From assembly GCA_028817225.1 (NCBI GenBank), contig JAPPQC010000058.1:1-58101 (forward strand): a stretch of DNA of 58,101 nucleotides. The letters run 5' to 3'. Under the pieces are notes generated by a model. That model saw only the letters and a program-made list of their open reading frames with translations, searched no databases and was not told the origin of the DNA. Shown one piece after another: positions 1-8,276 of the stretch (position 1 is its first letter; every line of letters starts with the position of its first letter). The position numbers and the translations under genes were made by a program. The DNA is from Gammaproteobacteria bacterium (GTDB lineage: Bacteria > Pseudomonadota > Gammaproteobacteria > Poriferisulfidales > Oxydemutatoraceae).

Positions 1-8
1 CGGCAGCG

Positions 9-48
9 CAGGCGGCCATCTCAATCCTGACGGACTTGGGGCCGCCTG
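9..48. other. Inverted repeat at the window edge
   Basis: A 9-bp perfect stem (positions 9-17 against 40-48, CAGGCGGCC/GGCCGCCTG) encloses 22 bases. No clear T-run follows, so it is not a confident terminator. It may be the end of a gene or RNA lying outside the window. Confidence 0.3.
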
Positions 49-69
49 TCTCTTGTATTAGCAAAACCA

Positions 70-714
70 ATGAGTGAAATAATCAGCACTATGGCGTGGT
101 ATTATCCAGCACTTGCTTTCGCAGTAATATTCATTCTTGTTTTCAGGAAACCTATAGCCGAGCTTATTTCTGGTATTAAGTCTATTGGTAAATCTGGAAT
201 AAAAATAACACCTAATCCGGACGCACAACGCGAAGAAAAAGAACGGCGCCAAGAAGCCGTACGAGAATTGGTGGCCGTTATTGGGGAATCCCCAGTTTTA
301 TCTGACATTGAGAACGCAATAAAATCTGATTTGGAGGGCAAAGGGCTTGCCATCAAAGGGGACTTAGAGGACACAGTCGAAGTTTTAATCAAATATCTCG
401 CAGCATCAAAAGCTCTGACAGAGTTTGAGCGGATACATGCTGTTATTTTGGGTAGTCAGATACGCCTCCTTAAAGATTTAAACGAAATTAGGGGGCAAGG
501 CAGAACAGAGGAGTACCTCCAAAAGTACTGGGAAGGTGTAAAGGCGGCATTTCCAGAGGTACTCGGCGCGTGGGATTTGAAAAAGTACCTGGGGCTTTTA
601 GTGGATTCGGGTTTAATTATTATGCAGGACAAAATTTATCACATCACCCCTCTTGGAATTGAATTTCTTACATGGATGTCTAGATATGGAAGATCTGAAA
701 ATAAAGCATTATAA
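70..714 (+). CDS. Hypothetical membrane-anchored protein
   Basis: The family was not recognised. The 214-residue product has one N-terminal membrane helix (about residues 9-27), then a charged cytoplasmic region rich in Glu, Lys and Arg. The last 45 residues (YLGLLVDSGLIIMQDKIYHI and onward) read like a small winged-helix fold ending in a TPLG turn. No ribosome-binding site is clear upstream of the ATG. It converges on the next gene with a 26-bp gap. The AT-rich composition matches the following two genes and contrasts with pyrE. It is real by length and codon structure; its function is unknown. Confidence 0.6.
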   Translation: MSEIISTMAWYYPALAFAVIFILVFRKPIAELISGIKSIGKSGIKITPNPDAQREEKERRQEAVRELVAVIGESPVLSDIENAIKSDLEGKGLAIKGDLEDTVEVLIKYLAASKALTEFERIHAVILGSQIRLLKDLNEIRGQGRTEEYLQKYWEGVKAAFPEVLGAWDLKKYLGLLVDSGLIIMQDKIYHITPLGIEFLTWMSRYGRSENKAL

Positions 715-740
715 AATCTCTGGCAAAGCGGCGAGGCTAC

Positions 741-1475
741 CTATGCTTGCGTTTTCCTTGCCTTGTTTAATTCTGAAAAATGCTTCACTAGACCTTCCTC
801 GAAAAGTGTTTGCAAGTCAGCAATATCCAATCTACTTCCACCAACTGTCTTGTCATCTATCTCAACAACCACAAGACTAGGGCCACCCAAATTAAATAAA
901 CTCACTTGATGTACAAACTCGCTACGCAGTTTGTAAAGAAACTGTGCCATCTCTTTAATTGACCCCATAGGTCTACTTTTTTTATGTCCCTCTCTGCGCT
1001 TCTTAATTTTTATTGTGCCGAGTAATTTCTTTTGGCTGCCTTCCGGCAGACGCTCAAAGAAAGCAACACAGCGGCGAATTGATCCATAAACCCTCTTGTA
1101 CTCATTGTAGAGTTCTAACAGTGTTTTTTTATCGCAAATCGGGAATAATTTTGACTCTTGATTCTTTTCACACAACCACTGGTAGAAGTCTTGGTTTTTC
1201 TCATCTGACAAAGATTCGATAAGCGCAAACAATGATACAAGCTTGAGAGAGTTGTTTATGGAAACTTCAATCCGATTGTAATTTTTGACTTTCACATGCC
1301 AATCTCCTTGCTTGACAAGGAACAGGTAAAAAGCCGCTGCATCCAAGAAATCATCCTGGATAGAGGAATCGAGAGAGTCATAGAATTTTTCAAACTCATC
1401 TCGATCGTTACAAAAACGGTCCTCTAATGCAGTGAACGCATAACGCTTAAATAGTTTTTCTTTTTCAGGGTGCAT
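741..1475 (-). CDS. Hypothetical protein with HEPN-like R-x4-H motif
   Basis: The 244-residue protein is mostly helical and has no signal peptide or membrane segment. Near the C-terminus the stretch LYKLRSEFVH contains Arg184-x4-His189, the spacing of the catalytic R-x4-6-H motif of HEPN ribonucleases. It follows a helix typical of Apea-like HEPN domains. An upstream helix with ALIESLSDEKNQDFYQWL also fits that fold. HEPN proteins are common in toxin-antitoxin and abortive-infection systems, so a defence role is plausible but inferred. It shares strand with the membrane gene at 1548-2507, which lies upstream with a 72-bp gap, so the two may be co-transcribed. No good ribosome-binding site precedes the ATG. 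Confidence 0.55.
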   Translation of the reverse strand: MHPEKEKLFKRYAFTALEDRFCNDRDEFEKFYDSLDSSIQDDFLDAAAFYLFLVKQGDWHVKVKNYNRIEVSINNSLKLVSLFALIESLSDEKNQDFYQWLCEKNQESKLFPICDKKTLLELYNEYKRVYGSIRRCVAFFERLPEGSQKKLLGTIKIKKRREGHKKSRPMGSIKEMAQFLYKLRSEFVHQVSLFNLGGPSLVVVEIDDKTVGGSRLDIADLQTLFEEGLVKHFSELNKARKTQA

Positions 1476-1547
1476 AGGTAAATGGGGAGTGCTTTGGAAG
1501 GTTGCTACTTGTCATTTCTATCTATCGTTGTCTGATTAATGAGTTGA

Positions 1548-2507
1548 CTAGTCCCTGTTAAGTTTGATGGTTTCTATACTCGGCATTGCCCCATCTGGAG
1601 ATGAAACATAGCCGGTTTGGCCTGCTTCAAATATTGCTCTCGTTGTCTGGACTAAAATAGTTTCTCGAACTTGGTAATCTTTTGACGATTCAACAAATGC
1701 CTGAAACGTAGCGAGACTGTTTTCTCTGTGCTTGTTCAGCGTGTAAAGATGCATATTTGCATTGTAGTTTTTCACCACTTGATAAAAAACCACAGAGGCG
1801 AAAGACAGAAACAATATTTTTGAAAGAAAAATTTGCCATGAGATTTCAGAGGCAATCTCACTTTGTCTCTCATCAACTAATCCATCAAAAATCCACCATA
1901 TAATAAAGCCAATTATGCCCACCGAAACAATTGAAACAATTAACCATGTGCGGGCAGTTCGCCTGTTTTTTTGTGCTTGATCGCCAAAAACTCCTGCAAA
2001 TCTGCTTACTCCAGCAACTGCGGCGGCTTCCTGTACTATGTTTAGAGTTTCATTAACTTCCTCTTTTTGCCTTCGGACTTCATCAATTACCTTTTGGCCT
2101 TGTTGCTCCAATTCTTTCATTTTTTCAGGCGACACTTCCCGTTCCAATGCTGCAAACTTCAAGCAAGGAAACAAAAGAGAATAAAATTCCGCATAACTAC
2201 TGCGAATATTCCCCGCAAATATATCCCGCGTTCTACCTGGATTGCCGACTTTTGCCGGATTAAACTTTTGTATATTGCGAACATTATTTTGAAAAGCATC
2301 AAAAAAATTCTCAATATGATTATCCGGATAGAAGGGCAGTTGTTCAAAAATTTCAGGATTGTCTTTCAGTATTTTTATACTTTCTAAAATAGTGACAATG
2401 TGTTTCTGAACATCAGAAAAAGGGAAATCCGTACCCTTTCTCTCCAAACTATCAACTTCAATCTCTCCCAGTTGATTCAGGATTTCTTTAATTTTTTCTA
2501 CATTCAT
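1548..2507 (-). CDS. Hypothetical two-helix membrane protein
   Basis: The family was not identified. The 319-residue protein has a soluble N-terminal half with a Lys/Glu-rich coiled coil (about 128-160). Two membrane helices follow (about 187-208 and 224-244), joined by a short loop, and then a C-terminal domain containing NKHRENSLATFQAFVESS and ending in FEAGQTGYVSS. That tail pattern is one I associate with uncharacterised membrane proteins of accessory regions. GAGGG lies about 10 bases before the ATG. It is probably the first gene of a two-gene unit with the HEPN-like gene downstream. Membrane plus HEPN-like effector would suit an abortive-infection pair, but that is inference. Confidence 0.6.
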   Translation of the reverse strand: MNVEKIKEILNQLGEIEVDSLERKGTDFPFSDVQKHIVTILESIKILKDNPEIFEQLPFYPDNHIENFFDAFQNNVRNIQKFNPAKVGNPGRTRDIFAGNIRSSYAEFYSLLFPCLKFAALEREVSPEKMKELEQQGQKVIDEVRRQKEEVNETLNIVQEAAAVAGVSRFAGVFGDQAQKNRRTARTWLIVSIVSVGIIGFIIWWIFDGLVDERQSEIASEISWQIFLSKILFLSFASVVFYQVVKNYNANMHLYTLNKHRENSLATFQAFVESSKDYQVRETILVQTTRAIFEAGQTGYVSSPDGAMPSIETIKLNRD

Positions 2508-2675
2508 TGTTCATTTTCCCTCATGTAGAGATTCCCGGCCACACTGACTCCGTTTCACTGTAACCGGTAAATTGCGCCTGTGAACGATAGCCATTTTACC
2601 ACTAACCGCCATAAAACAACTTCCAGACACACCGCCCATGACAGACAAGCAATGAATTAGTAAAATAACCCATCC

Positions 2676-3332
2676 ATGGATTCCAACGCCAACCAATTTA
2701 TCCAGTTCGCGCTTGAGCGCGAGGCGCTGAAGTTCGGCTCGTTTGAGTTGAAATCGGGCAGAGTCAGCCCCTACTTTTTCAATGCCGGTGTCTTCAATGA
2801 CAGCGAGGCGCTGTGGCAACTGGGGCGCTTCTACGCACAGGCGATTGTGCAGGCAGACATCAAGTTTGATGTTCTGTTTGGCCCTGCCTACAAAGGCATT
2901 CCGCTGGTGTGCACGACCGCGATTTGCCTGTTGCGCGAATTCAATATCAACAAGCCTTTTTCTTTCAACCGAAAGGAAGTGAAAAGTCACGGCGAGGGCG
3001 GCTGGTTTGTCGGCGCGCCATTGGAAGGCCGGGTTTTGATTGTGGATGATGTCATCAGTTCAGGCGCCACCGCGCGCGAAGTCATTCCGCTTATCAGGGA
3101 GATTAGCGCGCAGCCGGTTGGCCTTGTTATCTCTTTTGACCGACAGGAAAAGGGCGAAGGGGAAGCTTCGTCGGTGGACGAGATGGGGAAGGAGTTCGGG
3201 GTGCCGGTGATTAGTGTTGCCAATGTTACGCAACTGGCTGAGACGGTGGCAGGGGATGCAAGGTATTCGGGGTTTATTGAAGGGTTGCGGGAGTATCAGG
3301 GGCAGTATGGAGCTGTTGCTGGTACAAAATAA
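2676..3332 (+). CDS. pyrE: Orotate phosphoribosyltransferase
   Basis: It transfers phosphoribosyl from PRPP to orotate, forming OMP in de novo pyrimidine synthesis in the cytosol. The 218-residue length fits the bacterial family. The PRPP-binding signature VLIVDDVISSGATAREV is at about 120-136. The catalytic flexible loop RKEVKSHGEGG is at about 99-109, and FELKSGRVSPYFFNAG is at the N-terminus. In many gammaproteobacteria pyrE adjoins argB. Here it is on the opposite strand and separated from argB by about 10 kb of defence-type genes. The start codon has no strong Shine-Dalgarno sequence. Identification is firm. Confidence 0.96.
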   Translation: MDSNANQFIQFALEREALKFGSFELKSGRVSPYFFNAGVFNDSEALWQLGRFYAQAIVQADIKFDVLFGPAYKGIPLVCTTAICLLREFNINKPFSFNRKEVKSHGEGGWFVGAPLEGRVLIVDDVISSGATAREVIPLIREISAQPVGLVISFDRQEKGEGEASSVDEMGKEFGVPVISVANVTQLAETVAGDARYSGFIEGLREYQGQYGAVAGTK

Positions 3333-3375
3333 CATCAATGCAATCAAAGCAACACCATAATTGAGGAACTTAACC

Positions 3376-5271
3376 ATGACTGCGGAAGAACCCAAAAAGT
3401 TTGACCTTTCTTCAATGGACATAGCCGATGCAAAACGCAAGCGGCTTAAACAATTTGTGCCGGAAGCCTTTACTGAGATAAAAGATGATGAAGGAAAAAT
3501 CATTGAGGCTTTGGATTTCGAGCGGCTGAAAAGTGTGCTCGGGGAATTTTCCGATGTTTCCGAGCAGCCAAAGGAACGCTTTGGTATGACATGGCCTGAC
3601 AAAAATAAGTGCCAGAATATTATTTCGTCCCCATCTATAGCAACGCTCAAACCAGACCGGAGTGAATCTGTGAACTTTGATGAAACTGACAATCTTTTCA
3701 TTGAAGGAGACAATCTTGAAGTCTTGAAACTGTTGCAAAAAAGTTACAACGGACAGGTCAAGATGATTTATATCGACCCCCCATATAATACTGGGAACGA
3801 TTTCATTTACCCTGATGATTACTCTGAGAGTTTGGAAACGTATCTTCGATACACTGGCCAAATTGATGAAGAGGGGCGTAAATTCTCCACTAACAAGACT
3901 GACTCAGGTCGCTCTCATACCAAATGGTTAAACATGATGTACCCAAGGCTTTATACGGCCCAGAATCTTCTTTGTGAAGATGGCATCATTTTTGTTTCCA
4001 TTGACGACAACGAGGTACACAACCTGCGGATGCTGATGAATGAGATTTTTGGGGAGGAGAATTTTGTTGGCCAGTTTGTTTGGCAAACGAAACGGCCTGC
4101 AAGAGGGGTGCCACCTACGACAATGCTAATGTCAAACCATGAATATATGATTTGTTACTCTAGAAATATAGAAAGGGTCAAATTCAGGGGAGAAGACAGA
4201 AAAGAGGAAGATTTTGCCAACCCTGACAATGATCCTCGTGGCTTGTGGCGTTCAGAAAGCATGAGATCAACTGGTGCAAAAAGAAATCAATTTACAATCA
4301 CCGATCCAAAGACCAAAAGGCAGTTTTCTGGTTATTGGGCGTTTTCCCAAAAGCGAGTGGAACAGATGATTGAGGATAATCTGGTCATTTTCCCCACGAA
4401 AAATGATGGTGTCCCTCGGCAAAAGAAATTCATTGACTCTTATAAAAATCCCAGGAAAGCCATTGTTACATCGCTTGGTTGGTTTTCTACGGAAAAGGCA
4501 ACAAGGCAATTCATGGCCATGTTTGATAATGATAAAGTCTTTGACTTTCCTAAGCCGTTGGACGTTATAAAATTTATCGTCAGACAAACTGTAATGGAAG
4601 ACGACATTGTCCTCGACTACTTCGCCGGCTCCTGCACTACAGCTCACGCTGTGCTTGACCTGAATAAAGACGGGATTAACCGTAAATTCATTTGCGTGCA
4701 GATGCCGGAACAGTGCGATGAGAAAAGCGAGGCGCGCAAAGCCGGCTACCAAACCATCGCCGACATTGGCAAGGAGCGTCTTCGCCGTGTTATCAGTAAA
4801 ATAATAGAATCTAACGAGAGAAAGAACCAGAACACGATTGGCTTCAAGGTATTCAAATTAGACCAATCAAACTTCAAAGTGTGGGATAACACACCAGAGG
4901 ACAGCGAGGAAGCAGTTAAAGAGCAGCTCAGGCTCCATGTTGACCATATCAATCCAGATGCCACTCAAGAGGATATCCTCTACGAGTTGCTTCTTAAGGC
5001 CGGGTTTCCACTGACAACAAATATTGAAAAGAAAGAAATGGCCGGGAAAACAGTTTTTTCAATAGAAGATGGCGTTTTGCTAATCTGTCTCGAAGAGGCG
5101 CTCACATCCGAAGTTATTCGGGCAATGGCCGAGGCTAATCCAATGCAGGTAATCTGCCTAGACACGAGCTTTGCGGGTAATGACCAACTCAAAACCAATG
5201 CTGTGCAAACATTCAAGTCCCGCACTACCGGTGATGAAACTCACCAACAAATCGTCTTTCGTACAGTTTAA
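3376..5271 (+). CDS. mod: Type III restriction-modification system, methyltransferase subunit (Mod)
   Basis: Mod recognises the asymmetric target and methylates adenine at N6; together with Res it forms the type III restriction complex. Catalytic motif IV DPPYNTG is at about 134-140, followed by NDFIYPDDY. The SAM-binding motif LDYFAGSCTTAHAV is at about 411-424. This IV-before-I order is that of the beta class used by type III enzymes. The target-recognition region lies between them. I start at the ATG at 3376, not the upstream TTG, because GAGGA lies 8 bases before it. The product is about 631 residues and full length. res follows after an 18-bp gap. Codon use is AT-richer than pyrE, which suggests transfer. 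Confidence 0.95.
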   Translation: MTAEEPKKFDLSSMDIADAKRKRLKQFVPEAFTEIKDDEGKIIEALDFERLKSVLGEFSDVSEQPKERFGMTWPDKNKCQNIISSPSIATLKPDRSESVNFDETDNLFIEGDNLEVLKLLQKSYNGQVKMIYIDPPYNTGNDFIYPDDYSESLETYLRYTGQIDEEGRKFSTNKTDSGRSHTKWLNMMYPRLYTAQNLLCEDGIIFVSIDDNEVHNLRMLMNEIFGEENFVGQFVWQTKRPARGVPPTTMLMSNHEYMICYSRNIERVKFRGEDRKEEDFANPDNDPRGLWRSESMRSTGAKRNQFTITDPKTKRQFSGYWAFSQKRVEQMIEDNLVIFPTKNDGVPRQKKFIDSYKNPRKAIVTSLGWFSTEKATRQFMAMFDNDKVFDFPKPLDVIKFIVRQTVMEDDIVLDYFAGSCTTAHAVLDLNKDGINRKFICVQMPEQCDEKSEARKAGYQTIADIGKERLRRVISKIIESNERKNQNTIGFKVFKLDQSNFKVWDNTPEDSEEAVKEQLRLHVDHINPDATQEDILYELLLKAGFPLTTNIEKKEMAGKTVFSIEDGVLLICLEEALTSEVIRAMAEANPMQVICLDTSFAGNDQLKTNAVQTFKSRTTGDETHQQIVFRTV

Positions 5272-5289
5272 TCAAGGAGTCTGGACAGA

Positions 5290-8211
5290 ATGAAACTTCG
5301 ATTCGACGCCGACCTGGAACACCAGCGCGAGGCTATCGCGGCGATAGCAGGAGTCTTTGAGGGACAAGAAACCCCACAAAGCACCTACTCACAGGTCAGC
5401 CAAAGCCTGGGCAATGCGCTGTTTGCCGGCGTCGAGCACAGCGAATTGGGAGTCGCCAATGCTTTGAACATTGACGATAGCCGGATTCTGCAGAATGTAC
5501 AGAGGATTCAAGAACAAAACGACATTGCAAGATCCTCTGCCTTGGTTGACGGCCACGACAGTGATTACAAGTTTCCGAATTTCACTGTGGAAATGGAAAC
5601 CGGAACCGGGAAAACCTATGTTTATCTGCGGTCAATATTCGATCTTAACCGGCGATATGGATTCAAAAAGTTTATCGTGGTTGTGCCCAGCGTGGCAATT
5701 CGGGAAGGCGTGCTCAAAAGTCTTGAGATTACAAGGGAGCATTTCTCCGCGATATATAACAAAGTGCCCTATGACTACTTCGTTTATGATTCAAAAAAAT
5801 TGGGCAAGGTTCGTCAATTTGCCACAGACAACATCATTAAGATTATGGTTATCAACATTGATGCAATTCGCGGGGACAAAAACACCCGCATCTTTGGCCA
5901 GGAACGTGAAGAGCTGGCAGGCCACAAGCCATCAGAGTATGTTTCGGCAACGCGCCCAATCCTGATAATTGATGAGCCACAAAGCGTTGACAACACTCCA
6001 ATATCGCAAAAGGCAATCGAGACATTGAATCCGCTTTTTGCTTTTCGTTACTCTGCGACGCACAAGAATTTTTACAATCTGCTCTATAAACTCGACCCGG
6101 TGAGAGCCTACGATATGCGCTTGGTCAAACGAATAGAAATCAACTCTGTGCAAAGCGAAGAAAACTTTAACATGCCATATATCAGGCTTGACGCAGTTGA
6201 TTATGATGAGGGGACAAAAACGCCTCATGCCAAGGTGACAATCCATGTAGATGGCCCCAACGGCTCCAAGAGCAAAAAGACCAAGATTAAGTACCGCGAG
6301 AATCTTTCGTCAAAATCAAATCGCTCTGATTACGCCGAAGGATTTATCGTCAAAAGTATTTCGGCAAAGCCGGGGCTTGAGCATATTGAATTTTCCAACA
6401 GCACAATAATCAAACTTGGTGAAGAACTTGGCGGCATGAGCGAAGAAGTTATCAAGGCGCAAATCCGGGATACTATTGAGCTTCATCTGGAGCGGGAGGA
6501 ACTCTTCAAGAAAGAAGGTATCAAGGTGCTAAGCTTGTTCTTTATCGACAAAGTCTCCAATTACCGCACTTACGATAGCGGCATCCCTCAGAAAGGACGT
6601 TTCGCCGAATGGTTTGAGGAAATCTACACAGAATTGTCCAATGACCAATCTGCCGAAAAAGTGCATAACGGCTACTTTTCCCAAGACTCTAAAGGCCGTT
6701 CAAGAGACACCAGCGGGACCACGAAAACTGACGAGGACACCTATAACCTGATTATGAGAGATAAAGAACGCTTATTGGATGTGAGAGAACCATTGCGCTT
6801 CATATTCAGTCACTCGGCACTCAAGGAAGGCTGGGACAATCCGAATGTCTTTCAGATTTGCACACTCCGGAACATCGGAAAAGACACAGAACGCCGCCAA
6901 ACGATTGGCCGCGGGCTTCGCCTGCCTGTAAATCAGGAAGGTGAACGCATCTTTGATGACAACATCAATCGCCTGACAGTTATTGCAAATGAAAGTTTTG
7001 AGGATTATGCCAAGGCTCTGCAAGCAGACATTGAGCATGATACAGGCATCCAGTTTGGCTACATAAAACCGGAAGCCTTCTCCAAGCTGATTTCTCCCGT
7101 CACTAATGAAGCCATTGGGCAGGAAAGGTCCAAGGACATTTGGGAAGAACTGGAAAAGCAGGGTTACATCAATGCAGAGGGAAAAATCCAGGACAAATTT
7201 GCGCCGGATTCACCGGAGTTTGTCCTGGATGTCGCAGATGAGTTCAAGACGATACGGCCAGCTGTCATTGACGAGATGAAGCACTATGTTTTCGAGAGCC
7301 GCATTGAAAACGCTCGCAAAAAAAAGCGAGTGAAGTATCGCAAGGAGGTCAAGACAAACCCCGACTTCATAGAGCTTTGGAAGCGCATCAGCAAAAAGAC
7401 TTATTACTCGGTCAAATACAAGACGGATGAACTGATTAATGAGGCGGTCGAGGAAATCCGGGGCATGGCCGAGATTGAGGCAGTGCAAATCACACGGAAG
7501 ATAACCGAAGCAAATATCACACGAGCAGGAGTCAAAGAAGAAAAAGTGCTGGATGAAACCACACGGGATGCCGACGCAAAAAAACAAATCCCCGATATTA
7601 TGGCTTTCCTTCAGCGTGAGACTGAATTGACGCGGGGCACACTTCATAAAATCCTGCTGCACTCCGACCGGCTGAAAGACTTCTTGCGCAACCCGCAAGC
7701 TTTCATGACAGAAGTAGCCAAACGACTGAACGGGGTTCTTCACGGTATCGTCATTGATGGCATCAAGTACGAAAAAATCGGCGACCAGGCTTTTGAAATG
7801 CGACTCTTCGAGGAAGAAGATGAAAAGCATTTGGGAACTTACCTGGACCGGCTTTACAAGGTGCAAAATCAAGATCGGACAACGCATGACTACATTGTTT
7901 ATGAGTCCAAAGTGGAAAAGGAATTCGCCGAGAAACTTGACAGCATGGATAGCATTCGCTTTTTCGTGAAGTTGCCGTCATGGTTCGTAGTGCCCACGCC
8001 TGTCGGAAACTACAATCCCGACTGGGCTATCGTTGCCAAAAAAGATGCCAAGGTGTATCTAGTTCGGGAGACCAAGGGCACTTTAGAGGAAGAGAAGCGC
8101 CGGCTGATAGAGAATCAGAAAATTAAATGCGGTGCACGCCACTTTGAAGCCATAGATGTTGACTTCGCGGTCTGCACAAACGTACGGGAAGCCTTTAAGA
8201 ATGTGTTATAA
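5290..8211 (+). CDS. res: Type III restriction-modification system, restriction subunit (Res)
   Basis: Res is the ATP-dependent DNA translocase/nuclease subunit that cuts when two unmodified sites are engaged. The 973-residue length is typical. Walker A ETGTGKTYVY is at about 102-111. The motif II variant is DEPQ at 228-231. Motif VI ERRQTIGRGLRLPV is at about 535-548. A C-terminal PD-(D/E)xK nuclease shows NPDWAIVAKKDAKVYLVRETKG (Asp at about 910, E-x-K at about 927-929). All key residues are present, so it appears functional. AAGGAG precedes the ATG. The stop TAA shares its last base with an ATG of the next frame, so the three genes mod, res and the OLD-type gene look like one operon. Confidence 0.95.
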   Translation: MKLRFDADLEHQREAIAAIAGVFEGQETPQSTYSQVSQSLGNALFAGVEHSELGVANALNIDDSRILQNVQRIQEQNDIARSSALVDGHDSDYKFPNFTVEMETGTGKTYVYLRSIFDLNRRYGFKKFIVVVPSVAIREGVLKSLEITREHFSAIYNKVPYDYFVYDSKKLGKVRQFATDNIIKIMVINIDAIRGDKNTRIFGQEREELAGHKPSEYVSATRPILIIDEPQSVDNTPISQKAIETLNPLFAFRYSATHKNFYNLLYKLDPVRAYDMRLVKRIEINSVQSEENFNMPYIRLDAVDYDEGTKTPHAKVTIHVDGPNGSKSKKTKIKYRENLSSKSNRSDYAEGFIVKSISAKPGLEHIEFSNSTIIKLGEELGGMSEEVIKAQIRDTIELHLEREELFKKEGIKVLSLFFIDKVSNYRTYDSGIPQKGRFAEWFEEIYTELSNDQSAEKVHNGYFSQDSKGRSRDTSGTTKTDEDTYNLIMRDKERLLDVREPLRFIFSHSALKEGWDNPNVFQICTLRNIGKDTERRQTIGRGLRLPVNQEGERIFDDNINRLTVIANESFEDYAKALQADIEHDTGIQFGYIKPEAFSKLISPVTNEAIGQERSKDIWEELEKQGYINAEGKIQDKFAPDSPEFVLDVADEFKTIRPAVIDEMKHYVFESRIENARKKKRVKYRKEVKTNPDFIELWKRISKKTYYSVKYKTDELINEAVEEIRGMAEIEAVQITRKITEANITRAGVKEEKVLDETTRDADAKKQIPDIMAFLQRETELTRGTLHKILLHSDRLKDFLRNPQAFMTEVAKRLNGVLHGIVIDGIKYEKIGDQAFEMRLFEEEDEKHLGTYLDRLYKVQNQDRTTHDYIVYESKVEKEFAEKLDSMDSIRFFVKLPSWFVVPTPVGNYNPDWAIVAKKDAKVYLVRETKGTLEEEKRRLIENQKIKCGARHFEAIDVDFAVCTNVREAFKNVL

Positions 8212-8276
8212 TGCATAATGCAACCTCAACCAGAAACACCGCACTGCCACCCCGAGATACCAAACTGGAGGAAAAA

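Noticed and set aside
8211..8276. ATG overlapping the res stop as the start of the OLD-type gene
   Set aside because: The ATG at 8277 has GGAGG at correct spacing and begins the ATPase fold directly; the 22-residue extension has no homologous counterpart I recognise.
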